Source: a virus. Taken from it: a DNA stretch of 64,000 nt. Location: the IMG/VR virus record IMGVR_UViG_3300025098_000013, positions 1 through 64,000 of that record. One strand, 5' to 3'. This document shows, piece by piece, positions 8,226 to 16,230 of this stretch. The position numbers were made by a program, and so were the translations under genes. The notes under the pieces are model-generated. The model had not been told where the DNA came from and ran no database searches. It saw only the letters and a list, made by a program, of their open reading frames with translations. Each line of letters opens with the position of its first letter. Position 1 is the first letter of the stretch.

Positions 8226-9062
8226 ATGGCTCAAAAGTATAGAAACGAAGACAAATCTAAACCAAACCTTACTCAAACACAATCTTCAACATCAGAAGAT
8301 GTGAAATTGAATAAGGCAAATCAGATACGTAGGGACCAAGACAACGTAAAAAACGTTTCTGTTGGTATTTACGATGTTGATACTGCATTTAAGAACTTTT
8401 TAGAGGTAGATATTAAACCTACTGTTGAAGATGATGGTAGATTTTATCCCGTACCTGTAATGTATGCTTCTCCTGAGAAGTGGGCAAGTTCACAACGTGA
8501 TGGTTTTATGAAAGACGATAACGGAATGTTATTAACACCTGTTATATCGTTCAAACGAAATAATCTTTCAATAAACACCGATTTAGCTAAATTAAAAGTA
8601 GCACAAAACGAAGATGCTCATCAAATGTTCGAGAGAACGTATAGTAAGACCAATAGATACGACCAATTCTCAATATTAACTGGTCAATCTCCTAAAAAAG
8701 AATATATGTCGGTTGAAAGACCTGATTATGTAAATTTAGAGTATGAAGTAGTTGTATGGTGTGATTATATGGAACAAGTCAATAAGATTGTTGAACAAAT
8801 CGTATTTTTCCAAGGACGTTCCTTTGGTGATAGATATAAATTCCAAATAAAAGGTGAGTCGTATTCATTTGAAACCATATCTGAAATGGGACAAGATAGA
8901 ATTACACGTGCCAATATCAGTCTTACAGCGAAAGCGTATATAATGCCGGAATATGCCGGAATTTCAAATAATACTAAACGTAAGATATCGATAGGTAAGG
9001 TTTTGTGGAATACTAATATAACTGGTGAAAATGATTCTACAATACCGAGTGGTAATCAATAA
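8226..9062 (+). CDS. Putative T4 gp15-like tail completion / sheath stabiliser protein
   Basis: A 278-residue protein, close in length to T4 gp15 (272). It has a polar N-terminal ~45 residues, then FLEVDIKPTVEDDGRFYPVPVMYASPEKW, a PVISFKR strand, VERPDYVNLEYEVVVWCDYMEQVN and a final beta-rich part. The order gp13, gp14, this gene, sheath, tube agrees with gp15 in T4, where genes 16 and 17 lie between 15 and 18 but are absent here. gp15 caps the tail tube and sheath at the head-proximal end. The call is mostly synteny. Confidence 0.5.
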   Translation: MAQKYRNEDKSKPNLTQTQSSTSEDVKLNKANQIRRDQDNVKNVSVGIYDVDTAFKNFLEVDIKPTVEDDGRFYPVPVMYASPEKWASSQRDGFMKDDNGMLLTPVISFKRNNLSINTDLAKLKVAQNEDAHQMFERTYSKTNRYDQFSILTGQSPKKEYMSVERPDYVNLEYEVVVWCDYMEQVNKIVEQIVFFQGRSFGDRYKFQIKGESYSFETISEMGQDRITRANISLTAKAYIMPEYAGISNNTKRKISIGKVLWNTNITGENDSTIPSGNQ

Positions 9063-9070
9063 TTTTTACA

Positions 9071-9078
9071 TATTTATA
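9071..9078 (+). promoter_or_regulatory. Late-type promoter motif TATTTATA
   Basis: TATTTATA, 23 nt before the small coiled-coil gene at 9102 and just after the stop of the gp15-like gene. Confidence 0.5.
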
Positions 9079-9101
9079 TAATACAACAAATATAACAAGT
9101 T

Positions 9102-9383
9102 ATGGAAGAAAAGCAAATTATTAAATTTACTGAAGACGAAGTAAGTAAAATTCAAACATTACAACAAAAAGTATTAACTATTAATACAAGAGTTGGTGAG
9201 GTTGAGATAGAAATAAATGGGTTAGAAACTGTATTTCAAGAGTTAAAACAACAAAAACAATCTCTTATATCTGAATATAAGCAATTAGGTACTCAAGAAA
9301 CGGAACTAGCAGTTGAATTAAAAGAGAAATATGGTGAGGGGACTTATGATATTTCCAAAAATGAGTTCACGCCTACAAAATAA
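9102..9383 (+). CDS. Small coiled-coil protein, function unknown
   Basis: A 93-residue acidic protein. Residues about 12-75 show heptad-like spacing of L, I and V with many Q, E and K, which predicts one long coiled coil. There are no cysteines and no membrane segment. It has its own late-type motif and sits between the gp15-like and sheath genes. It could be a tail-assembly chaperone or a minor virion part. No family was recognised. Confidence 0.7.
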   Translation: MEEKQIIKFTEDEVSKIQTLQQKVLTINTRVGEVEIEINGLETVFQELKQQKQSLISEYKQLGTQETELAVELKEKYGEGTYDISKNEFTPTK

Positions 9384-9408
9384 GTAGTCGTTTAGTTATT
9401 TTTTAATG

Positions 9409-9416
9409 TATTTATA
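9409..9416 (+). promoter_or_regulatory. Late-type promoter motif TATTTATA
   Basis: TATTTATA, 37 nt before the tail-sheath start. The leader carries AGGAGAAG directly before the ATG. Confidence 0.5.
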
Positions 9417-9453
9417 ATAAGGAAAACCGAAATTTATATTTTAGGAGAAGAAA

Positions 9454-11802
9454 ATGGCTGAAAGAATTGTAAGTCCTGGAGTTTTTACAAGAGAAAAAGA
9501 CCTCTCATTTTTACCACAAGGTATTGGTGAGATAGGTGCGGCACTTATCGGACAATCGATAAAGGGCCCTGCTTTCGTACCAACGAAAGTAGAATCATTT
9601 CAAGAATTCCAACAAAAATTTGGTGGTCTTACTGAGGATTCATATCTTCCGTATACCGCTCAATCGTATTTAGAAGAAGCAGGTACTGCAACTATCGTAA
9701 GAGTATTAGGTAAAGATGGATATACCGCAAAACCAATCGCATTGGTAGTATCTTCATCAGCTGGTCAAAAGGTAGGTGCTTTACTACATCCGACTACTAC
9801 TTTAGGTAGTGGTGATTTTGACGACAGTATCATTACCGGTGTTAGTGCTTCTGCATTCTTACTAACCCTAAGTGGTAGTTCAGTAACAAGTGGTAGTGAT
9901 GATGTAAATGTTAATTCAGCATCACTTGACCCGGCAGACGAAAACTATATTACTAAGTTATATGGTTACTCTCCTAAGTCATCTAAAGATGCTTACACTC
10001 AATTAAACTTCTCAACATTCCAAGCAGAATCGCTTGCTAAAGATGGTGAAGTACCAACCGTATCACTTGTTAAAGTGGACGTTGACTATACTAACGCATA
10101 TTCTGAAGCATCTACTCCATGGATTAAATCACAAAAGGTAGCAGGAACTGCTGCTAACTTGATTAAATTCCATACATTATCTCATGGTAACTCTACTAAC
10201 TACGAATTCAAAGTAGGTATTAGTAATATCAAACTTGCATCTGAGGTGCCAGGTTCTGAATATGGTACATTTAGTGTTGTAGTACGTAGAGTAGACACTG
10301 GAAAGATTCCTAATTCAATTTTCGGCCAAAGTGTTCAAGATTCTGATACAAGACCAAATATTATAGAAGAATTTCAAGGTGTAAATCTTGACCCTAACTC
10401 ACCAAACTACATCAAGAGAGTAATTGGTGACAAATACATTACAGTTGATGATAATGGTAAATTAACTTCAAATGGTGATTATCCTAACGCATCCGCTCAT
10501 ATTAGAGTATCAGTTTCATCTGATGTAGATGCTGGGTCAATCGACTCAACACTTGTACCATTTGGATTTGGTAAATTAACGTCACCATTACACGAAACTT
10601 ACGACCTACCTTCTCCAACTTATAATGTATCTCAGTCACTCGCTGGTGAATATAATAAGAGAGTATTTTTTGGTTATGATTTTGACTTTACGTCAACTGA
10701 CAACTTAAACTTCCTACAACCACTTCCAGGTTCAAATGTTGAAAAAGTAGGTAATGACTTTGATTTGGCAGATTGTCACTCAAACGGGTCTACTATTACA
10801 TTATCATCTGATATAGATGCTAAGAAGTTCTTAGTTCCATTCCAAGGTGGTTTCGATGGATTCGAACCAAATAGAGTGGTAAATGTAGGTAAGGATATTA
10901 TTGCCGGTAACAACCAAGGTATGGATATGTCATCAGCTACCGCTGCTGGTACATTAGCATATAGAAAAGCTATCAACTCAATCTCTAATCCAGATGAGTT
11001 CGATATCAATATGGTAGTACTTCCAGGTGTAATCAATAGACTACACTCTTCAGTAACCACATTCGCTAAAGATATGTGTGAAGATAGATTAGATTGTTTC
11101 TACGTAATGGATGCTGGTGCATATCAAGATTCTATTGCAACTGTAAACAACTCACTTACTTCATTCGACTCAAACTATGTTGCTACTTATCACCCATGGG
11201 TTAAAATCCTTGATACTGATAAGAACAAGCCAGTATGGGTTCCGCCAAGTGTTGTTCTACCAGGCGTTATCGCATTCAATGACTCGGTTGCTGCTGAATG
11301 GTACGCTCCCGCTGGTTTGAATCGTGGTGGTCTTCCAAATGTAATCGAAGTTAAGACACGTCTTACTCACGATGAGAGAGATACACTATATACGGCCCGT
11401 ATTAACCCAATCGCTACGTTCCCTGGACAAGGTGCTACGGTATTCGGTCAAAAGACATTACAAGCTAAACCATCAGCATTGGATAGAATCAATGTAAGAA
11501 GATTGTTAATCGCAGTTAAGAAATACATCGCATCTTCAACAAGATACTTGGTATTTGAAAATAACACCGCTGCAACAAGAAATAGATTCTTGTCAATCGT
11601 TAATCCTTACTTAGAATCAATTCAACAAAGACAAGGTTTATACACATTTAAAGTGGTAATGGATGATTCCAACAACACTCCAGATGTGATTGATAGAAAC
11701 ATTATGGTAGGGGAAATTTACTTACAACCAACGAAGACTGCTGAATTCATTGTTCTTGATTTCAACATACTTCCAACTGGCGCTGCATTCCCTGAGGCAT
11801 AA
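9454..11802 (+). CDS. 18: Tail sheath protein, T4 gp18-like
   Basis: A 782-residue contractile sheath subunit. The N-terminus (IVSPGVFTRE, then GALIGQSIKGPAF near 28-41) is typical of gp18 family proteins. The C-terminal ~150 residues hold the conserved core: NVRRLLIAVKKYI, YLVFENN, and the final VGEIYLQPTKTAEFIVLDF, which forms the interlocking sheath strand. It is longer than T4 gp18 (659 residues), the excess lying in the middle (about 100-500), where outer-surface domains are inserted in this family. A strong Shine-Dalgarno site and its own late motif fit high-level late expression. The tail-tube gene follows. Confidence 0.92.
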   Translation: MAERIVSPGVFTREKDLSFLPQGIGEIGAALIGQSIKGPAFVPTKVESFQEFQQKFGGLTEDSYLPYTAQSYLEEAGTATIVRVLGKDGYTAKPIALVVSSSAGQKVGALLHPTTTLGSGDFDDSIITGVSASAFLLTLSGSSVTSGSDDVNVNSASLDPADENYITKLYGYSPKSSKDAYTQLNFSTFQAESLAKDGEVPTVSLVKVDVDYTNAYSEASTPWIKSQKVAGTAANLIKFHTLSHGNSTNYEFKVGISNIKLASEVPGSEYGTFSVVVRRVDTGKIPNSIFGQSVQDSDTRPNIIEEFQGVNLDPNSPNYIKRVIGDKYITVDDNGKLTSNGDYPNASAHIRVSVSSDVDAGSIDSTLVPFGFGKLTSPLHETYDLPSPTYNVSQSLAGEYNKRVFFGYDFDFTSTDNLNFLQPLPGSNVEKVGNDFDLADCHSNGSTITLSSDIDAKKFLVPFQGGFDGFEPNRVVNVGKDIIAGNNQGMDMSSATAAGTLAYRKAINSISNPDEFDINMVVLPGVINRLHSSVTTFAKDMCEDRLDCFYVMDAGAYQDSIATVNNSLTSFDSNYVATYHPWVKILDTDKNKPVWVPPSVVLPGVIAFNDSVAAEWYAPAGLNRGGLPNVIEVKTRLTHDERDTLYTARINPIATFPGQGATVFGQKTLQAKPSALDRINVRRLLIAVKKYIASSTRYLVFENNTAATRNRFLSIVNPYLESIQQRQGLYTFKVVMDDSNNTPDVIDRNIMVGEIYLQPTKTAEFIVLDFNILPTGAAFPEA

Positions 11803-11816
11803 TTGTAGAATTAGAC

Positions 11817-11824
11817 TATTTATT
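11817..11824 (+). promoter_or_regulatory. Late-type promoter motif TATTTATT (variant)
   Basis: TATTTATT, one base from TATTTATA, 25 nt before the tail-tube start and followed by AGGAG at 11838-11842. Confidence 0.4.
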
Positions 11825-11849
11825 AGAAAGAGATAATAGGAGATTATAA

Positions 11850-12338
11850 ATGGCACAGCTATTAGACCCAAATGAAATTATGTTCACCAACTTCGAACCG
11901 AAGATGTCAAATCGGTTCATTATGTATATTGAAGGAATTCCTGCATACTTGGTGAAAACCGCTGCAAGACCTGAAATTACAAATGGTAAGGTGACTATTG
12001 ACCATATCAACACCCGTAGATATGTAAAAGGTCGTTCTGAGTGGAGTGACTTATCAGTAACTTTATACGATCCAGTAGTACCATCTGCTGCACAAGCTAC
12101 TATGGAGTGGGTAAGACTACACCACGAATCGGTAACTGGTCGTGATGGTTATTCTGACTTCTACAAAAAAGATATCACATTTAACAGTTTGGGTCCTGTT
12201 GGTGATAAAGTAGAAGAGTGGACACTAAAAGGAGCATTTATCCAATCTGCTAATTTCTCTGACATGGATTATAGTGGTGAAGATATCGCTACTGTTGAAA
12301 TGACATTGACTTACGATTACGCAATACTACAATACTAA
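11850..12338 (+). CDS. 19: Tail tube protein, T4 gp19-like
   Basis: A 162-residue protein, essentially the length of T4 gp19 (163). It shows the phage_T4_gp19 (PF06841) pattern: NRFIMYIEGIPAYLVKTAARPEI near the N-terminus, NTRRYVKGRSEWSDLSVTLYDPV in the middle and EMTLTYDYAIL at the C-terminus. It polymerises into the inner tube through which DNA passes, surrounded by the gp18 sheath encoded just upstream. A Rho-independent terminator follows directly, so transcription of the sheath-tube unit probably ends there. Confidence 0.92.
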   Translation: MAQLLDPNEIMFTNFEPKMSNRFIMYIEGIPAYLVKTAARPEITNGKVTIDHINTRRYVKGRSEWSDLSVTLYDPVVPSAAQATMEWVRLHHESVTGRDGYSDFYKKDITFNSLGPVGDKVEEWTLKGAFIQSANFSDMDYSGEDIATVEMTLTYDYAILQY

Positions 12339-12363
12339 AATATTGATTGTAAAATGAAAACTG

Positions 12364-12394
12364 AAAACCCTCACGTAATTGTGGGGGTTTTTTA
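12364..12394 (+). terminator. Rho-independent terminator after the tail-tube gene
   Basis: The hairpin AAAACCCTCAC / loop GTAATT / GTGGGGGTTTTTT ends in a run of T. It has one G-T wobble. It is nearly the same as the terminator at 12718-12744. Confidence 0.85.
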
Positions 12395-12406
12395 ATTTAA
12401 AAATAA

Positions 12407-12414
12407 TACTTATA
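12407..12414 (+). promoter_or_regulatory. Late-type promoter motif TACTTATA (variant) with GGTTAACC leader
   Basis: TACTTATA is followed 3 nt later by the palindrome GGTTAACC (12418-12425) and then AAAGGAG before the ATG at 12445. The same arrangement is repeated at 12768-12786. Confidence 0.45.
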
Positions 12415-12444
12415 TAAGGTTAACCAAATAATAAAGGAGAATAT

Positions 12445-12690
12445 ATGTTATCAATCATTAGAGACGCGTCTACAAAAGTAATCGTATTCGCATCATACGG
12501 AAACGTAACACAATCAGAAACCGGTGTAACTTGTGATGTAATCAGTGACCTTTCAGGTGAAGATTATGGTACAGCTGCTGGTTATGAAAAAGTAGAAGTT
12601 GACATGCAATTACCGGAGTCTTACGCGGGTGGAACACACGCACTTATAGAAGACGGCGCTGGTTATAGATTTGACGCAGTAAGTGGATAA
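12445..12690 (+). CDS. Small protein of unknown function, monocistronic (moron-like)
   Basis: An 81-residue protein with no family recognised. It is mildly acidic, has one Cys (C31), and is predicted to be mostly beta strand (STKVIVFASYGNV, EKVEVDMQLP, GAGYRFDAV). It has a strong Shine-Dalgarno site (AAAGGAG), its own late-type motif and its own terminator. It is therefore a self-contained expression cassette between the tail-tube and gp26-like genes. The duplicated leader and terminator suggest insertion as a unit. Possible roles are a decoration protein or a cargo gene; nothing in the sequence decides. Confidence 0.75.
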   Translation: MLSIIRDASTKVIVFASYGNVTQSETGVTCDVISDLSGEDYGTAAGYEKVEVDMQLPESYAGGTHALIEDGAGYRFDAVSG

Positions 12691-12717
12691 TATCACTTTA
12701 TACTTTTAAAATTTTAG

Positions 12718-12744
12718 AAACCCTCACCATTGGTGGGGGTTTTT
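12718..12744 (+). terminator. Rho-independent terminator after the small cassette gene
   Basis: AAACCCTCACC / loop ATT / GGTGGGGGTTTTT with a T run. The stem sequence closely matches the terminator at 12364-12394. Confidence 0.85.
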
Positions 12745-12767
12745 GTATTATAAATGCCTGAGTTACA

Positions 12768-12775
12768 TACTTATA
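12768..12775 (+). promoter_or_regulatory. Late-type promoter motif TACTTATA (variant) with GGTTAACC leader
   Basis: TACTTATA, then GGTTAACC at 12779-12786, before the gp26-like start at 12809. It is a near copy of the leader of the upstream gene. Confidence 0.45.
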
Positions 12776-12808
12776 TATGGTTAACCAATAGAATGACAAG
12801 GAAAAGTT

Positions 12809-13678
12809 ATGAAAGATTTACAAGACGACTATCAAATGTCTAATGAAGAGGCAGTTGAACAATTAAAAAAAGCACATGAGGTGAAACAAGTAAGTGATTA
12901 CAAGTTTCCAACCGAAATTATCGAACTACCATCTCGTGGTTTGGTTTATTCTAAAGACAATCCATTATCGAGTGGTAAAGTAGAGATGAAGTACATGACC
13001 GCTAGAGAAGAGGATATTCTAACCACTCAGTCATATATCAAAGATGGTTCGGTTTTAGACCGATTATTTCAATCTCTAATTGTATCAAATGGTGATGGAA
13101 CACCTGTTAAGTATGTAGACCTAATAGTGGGTGACAAAAATGCTATTATGATAGCAGCACGAATCTTGGGGTATGGTAAAGAATATAAAGTCGAAGTAAA
13201 TGACCCGTTTAGTAATAATACTCAAAATGAAATCATTGACCTTACTCAATTTGATAATAAAGAATATGATGGTTCACATCAATTAGAACAAAACAAAAAC
13301 GAATTCGAGTTAGAACTTCCACAATCTAAGAGAAAACTGACATTTATGATTACAACCGAATCTAAGGATAGGAAAGTAAAGCATATACTCAAAGAAGAAC
13401 GTAAGAAAAATCGTAAACTAAAAAACGAAACAAGTTCTGAACTAACCACCCGACTAAAGCAAACAATTTTATCAGTAGATGGTGACTATGACCAGCGTAT
13501 AATTGATAATTTTGTAGATAATGAGTTATTTGCTCAAGATAGTAGAGCTCTTAGAACATATATTAAAAAAGTTTCTCCTGATATGGATTTAGAATGGGAA
13601 TTCATTTCGGAGGAAACTGGGGAAGGGAGGTTTATGTCCTTACCTATGGACGTGACCTTTTTTTGGCCTGAAGATTAA
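12809..13678 (+). CDS. 26: Baseplate hub assembly protein, T4 gp26-like
   Basis: A 289-residue protein resembling the T4 baseplate family PF12322 (gp26). Visible signatures are IELPSRGLVY near 38-47, VEMKYMTAREEDIL near 58-71, LDRLFQSLI, and a C-terminal VTFFWPED. A charged linker lies at about 170-215. gp26 helps assemble the central baseplate hub and is not a major virion component in T4. The reading frame ends in the T7 run at 13658-13664, and a second frame without ATG continues downstream. The C-terminal FFWP is, as I recall, the normal end for this family, so the 0-frame product is probably complete. Confidence 0.75.
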   Translation: MKDLQDDYQMSNEEAVEQLKKAHEVKQVSDYKFPTEIIELPSRGLVYSKDNPLSSGKVEMKYMTAREEDILTTQSYIKDGSVLDRLFQSLIVSNGDGTPVKYVDLIVGDKNAIMIAARILGYGKEYKVEVNDPFSNNTQNEIIDLTQFDNKEYDGSHQLEQNKNEFELELPQSKRKLTFMITTESKDRKVKHILKEERKKNRKLKNETSSELTTRLKQTILSVDGDYDQRIIDNFVDNELFAQDSRALRTYIKKVSPDMDLEWEFISEETGEGRFMSLPMDVTFFWPED

Positions 13679-13874
13679 TTACAGACAGCAACTACATTCA
13701 CATATTTTTGATTTAATTTATCACGGAAATGGTGGGTTTACTTGGAACGATGTGTATAATATGCCAGTTTGGGCCCGTAAGTTTTACATCAGTAAAATTT
13801 TAGAATTTAAACAAGCTGAAAAAAAAGCAAATACAGAATCTATAAATAAATCACAAAGGGGAACACGAAAATAG
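13656..13874 (+). CDS. ATG-less downstream frame, probable gp51-like C-terminal extension or coupled ORF
   Basis: From the in-frame stop at 13653-13655 to TAG at 13872-13874 a frame is open that overlaps the end of the gp26-like gene in +1. It encodes about 69 residues after the T run, including FDLIYHGNGGFTWNDVYNMP and RKFYISKILE, a convincing globular helical sequence resembling small tail-assembly partners. No ATG, GTG or TTG lies near its beginning. Two routes are possible. One is a +1 (or -2) ribosomal frameshift on T7 (ACC TTT TTT T GGC), helped by the upstream SD-like GGGAGG. The other is initiation at ATT (13674-13676), whose last base is the first base of the gp26 TAA. A homopolymer sequencing error is the third explanation. 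Confidence 0.65.
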   Translation, partial: PFFGLKINYRQQLHSHIFDLIYHGNGGFTWNDVYNMPVWARKFYISKILEFKQAEKKANTESINKSQRGTRK

Positions 13875-13884
13875 TTCCCCTTTG
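13854..13884. other. Perfect 11-bp hairpin after the gp26/gp51-like region
   Basis: CAAAGGGGAAC, loop of nine, GTTCCCCTTTG. The TAG stop of the downstream frame lies at the base of the 3' arm. The 3' side lacks a long T run, so it is a weak intrinsic terminator or an mRNA end/processing structure. A late-type motif begins 2 nt later. Confidence 0.6.
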
Positions 13885-13885
13885 A

Positions 13886-13893
13886 TATTTATA
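13886..13893 (+). promoter_or_regulatory. Late-type promoter motif TATTTATA
   Basis: TATTTATA, 22 nt before the small gene at 13916, which has AGGAG in its leader. Confidence 0.5.
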
Positions 13894-13915
13894 TTAAGAT
13901 AACAACAGGAGATAT

Positions 13916-14086
13916 ATGAATTTTTTACAAAAACTTGTCGCTCGCAAAGTTTTAAAAGGTATGGAGAAGTTGGCTCAAAAAGACCCGGCTGTCAATAAAA
14001 GCTTTAACGATTTAGCTAAAGCGTCACGCCAACTTAAAATAGACATCGATAATCACATCAAAAACTCTAAAGATACTTTTAAATAA
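13916..14086 (+). CDS. Small basic protein of unknown function
   Basis: A 56-residue, lysine-rich, largely helical protein (KLVARKVLKGMEKLAQ; NKSFNDLAKASRQLK). It starts at ATG 13916 behind CAGGAGATAT, a good Shine-Dalgarno site, with a late-type motif upstream. It lies 19 nt before the tape-measure gene and is likely co-transcribed with it. No family was recognised. A tail-assembly role would fit the position only. Confidence 0.65.
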   Translation: MNFLQKLVARKVLKGMEKLAQKDPAVNKSFNDLAKASRQLKIDIDNHIKNSKDTFK

Positions 14087-14105
14087 GTAATATTGGATAA
14101 CCCAA

Positions 14106-16226
14106 ATGGCAAAGACTAATAAGCAGAGAAACGAAGAGAGTAAGGCTCGTAAGCAGGCTATGGAGGACAATGACTTCCTTAATAGCCAAGCCGACCTACT
14201 TAATCGTAAAATGCAAGACCAAATTGAAAATGCCAAGGAGTTGGGTAAGCTTAGAAAAAACTTACTAAGTGGAATGGTTGATGAGGTTGATAATCTTGAG
14301 CAACAAAGGGAATTATTAGAAGACTACGAAACGTCAATGAAAGAGTTGGTGGATGGTAGAACTACACATGGTCGAAATTTAAAAGAAGAAGTAGATACAC
14401 TCAAGGATGTAATCAAGACTGAAGAACGGAGGCGGGACTTACAAGGTGAACTTGAGACCAAAGCAAATGGTATGTTAGATGGTCTTGAAGGTCAAATCAA
14501 AAATATCCCACTCATTGGGGGATTATTAGCATCTACAATGGACTTTGGTGGATTAAAAAAACAAATGGGTGGTATTATGAAGGGTATTACCCAACAATTC
14601 GTAATGTTAACTGCTGCGGGAGTTCCCGCTGGTAAGGCAATTGCAATGTCGTTTAGGTCAGCAATCCCATCTATAATATCATTTGGGGCAAGTTTATGGG
14701 CCGCAATTTCACCACTCCTACCGATTATTCTTCCTATTATAGCCGCAATGGTTCTATTGAAAAAAGCACTTGGAGTTGACCAACAAGTAGCTGATTTAAG
14801 TCGTGAGATGGGTATTGCTAATAGTCAAGCTAAAGAAATGGTTACCAACTTTAATAATATGTCTGTTATGAGTGGTAACTTGAATATTAATACCAAGAGT
14901 CTGATTGAGTCTCAAAAACAACTCGCAGAGTCCATAGGAATGACTGCACAATATTCCGCCAAAATGTTACAAGACCAAATTCACTTGACTAAGTATATGG
15001 GTATGTCTGGTGAAGAGGCTGCAAACTTCCAAAAGATGTCAGCTGCATCTGGCATGAGTGTTCGTGATATGCAAACCGAAGTAGCATCGACAGTTGGTGG
15101 TTTTAATGAACTCACAGGTGCTTCAGTCGACTTTGCCGGTGTACTAAAAGACATATCCAACTTATCTTTAGAAATGCGTTCTACATTCAAGGGTAATGTT
15201 AAAGAGATGGCTATGGCAGTTACTCAAGCGAAGGCATTGGGTACTACATTACAAGAATCATCGGATGCCGCAGATAATCTTCTTAATATGGAAAGTTCAC
15301 TTCAAGCCGAGATGAAAGCAAGAGTGTTAACTGGTGTTAACCTCAATAACACTGCTATCCGTGCAGCACAACTAGCAGGTGAACAAGGTGAAGTATTACG
15401 ACTCCAAGCAAAACAAATGAGTGAGATTGGTGATGTGAGTCAAAAGTCACGAATCCAACAAAAGGCAATTGCAGATGCAATGGGTATGTCAGTTGACCAA
15501 ATGTTGAAGATGAATGAACAGCAAATGGTTATGAATAAGTTGGGTGTTAAAAACTTAGACAATGTAAGTAAGGAACAACTAATGAGTGCCGGTCTATCTG
15601 ATGAAAAGGCCAAGCAAATGATACTTGATAGAGAGAAACAATCTCAACAAGAAAAGATGAGTGCTGCAATGGATAAGATGAATGCAGCTCTTGCTGAAGC
15701 AGGTGCTATTATTCTTCCAGTTGTTGGTTACTTGGTTGACCTGATTCTACCAACGATAATTAATTCGTTCAAAATGGTAGGTGCGATATTCAAACTTCTT
15801 AGAGGGTTTATTACATTATTTACTGACCCAATTGAGGGTATTAAGATGATGGGTCAGGCAATTTATGACTTTGTTGTAGCACCATTTCAATGGGTTGGTG
15901 ACACGATTGGTGCTCTATTTGGGGGTGGTGGCACTAAATCCACTGGATATGACGAGGGTGCATCCGACTCCATAGATGATGGTGTAATTACACCAAGTGG
16001 TGATGTAATCAAAACCAATCCGGCAGACTTTATTATGGCAACTACCAATCCAGCAGCAATGGCCGGTAAATTAGCAGGTGATAGTGCCGGTGGTGGTATT
16101 GACTATGACAGGCTGGCAGCTGCAATGGGTAACCAACCTCTTCAAATTGTAGTAGATGGTAGAGTAATTAGTGAAATTACTAAGAAACAATCAATGAATA
16201 AATCATTTAATAAGCAGATGGGATAA
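14106..16226 (+). CDS. Tail tape measure protein
   Basis: A 706-residue protein. Residues 1-115 are a highly charged coiled coil. Two hydrophobic regions follow, around 185-222 (SIISFGASLWAAISPLLPII and on) and 540-585 (AIILPVVGYLVDLILPTII and on). Between them is a long Ala, Met and Gln-rich helical part with GMSGEEAANF and MGMSVDQML. The C-terminus has DGVITPSGDVIKTNPADFI, a common tape-measure ending. It sets tail length and is ejected ahead of DNA, where the hydrophobic segments may help cross the membrane. It takes the place of T4 gp29. Position between gp26-like and gp48/54-like genes supports this. Confidence 0.82.
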   Translation: MAKTNKQRNEESKARKQAMEDNDFLNSQADLLNRKMQDQIENAKELGKLRKNLLSGMVDEVDNLEQQRELLEDYETSMKELVDGRTTHGRNLKEEVDTLKDVIKTEERRRDLQGELETKANGMLDGLEGQIKNIPLIGGLLASTMDFGGLKKQMGGIMKGITQQFVMLTAAGVPAGKAIAMSFRSAIPSIISFGASLWAAISPLLPIILPIIAAMVLLKKALGVDQQVADLSREMGIANSQAKEMVTNFNNMSVMSGNLNINTKSLIESQKQLAESIGMTAQYSAKMLQDQIHLTKYMGMSGEEAANFQKMSAASGMSVRDMQTEVASTVGGFNELTGASVDFAGVLKDISNLSLEMRSTFKGNVKEMAMAVTQAKALGTTLQESSDAADNLLNMESSLQAEMKARVLTGVNLNNTAIRAAQLAGEQGEVLRLQAKQMSEIGDVSQKSRIQQKAIADAMGMSVDQMLKMNEQQMVMNKLGVKNLDNVSKEQLMSAGLSDEKAKQMILDREKQSQQEKMSAAMDKMNAALAEAGAIILPVVGYLVDLILPTIINSFKMVGAIFKLLRGFITLFTDPIEGIKMMGQAIYDFVVAPFQWVGDTIGALFGGGGTKSTGYDEGASDSIDDGVITPSGDVIKTNPADFIMATTNPAAMAGKLAGDSAGGGIDYDRLAAAMGNQPLQIVVDGRVISEITKKQSMNKSFNKQMG

Positions 16227-16230
16227 TTGG

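Noticed and set aside
12749-12756. TATAAATG as a T4 late promoter before the gp26-like gene
   Set aside because: It immediately follows a terminator, but the TACTTATA/GGTTAACC pair further on matches the neighbouring leader and is the better candidate.
13841-13848. T4-type TATAAATA on the + strand
   Set aside because: It lies inside the downstream open frame of gp26/gp51, with no gene start at a fitting distance; TATTTATA at 13886 is better placed.
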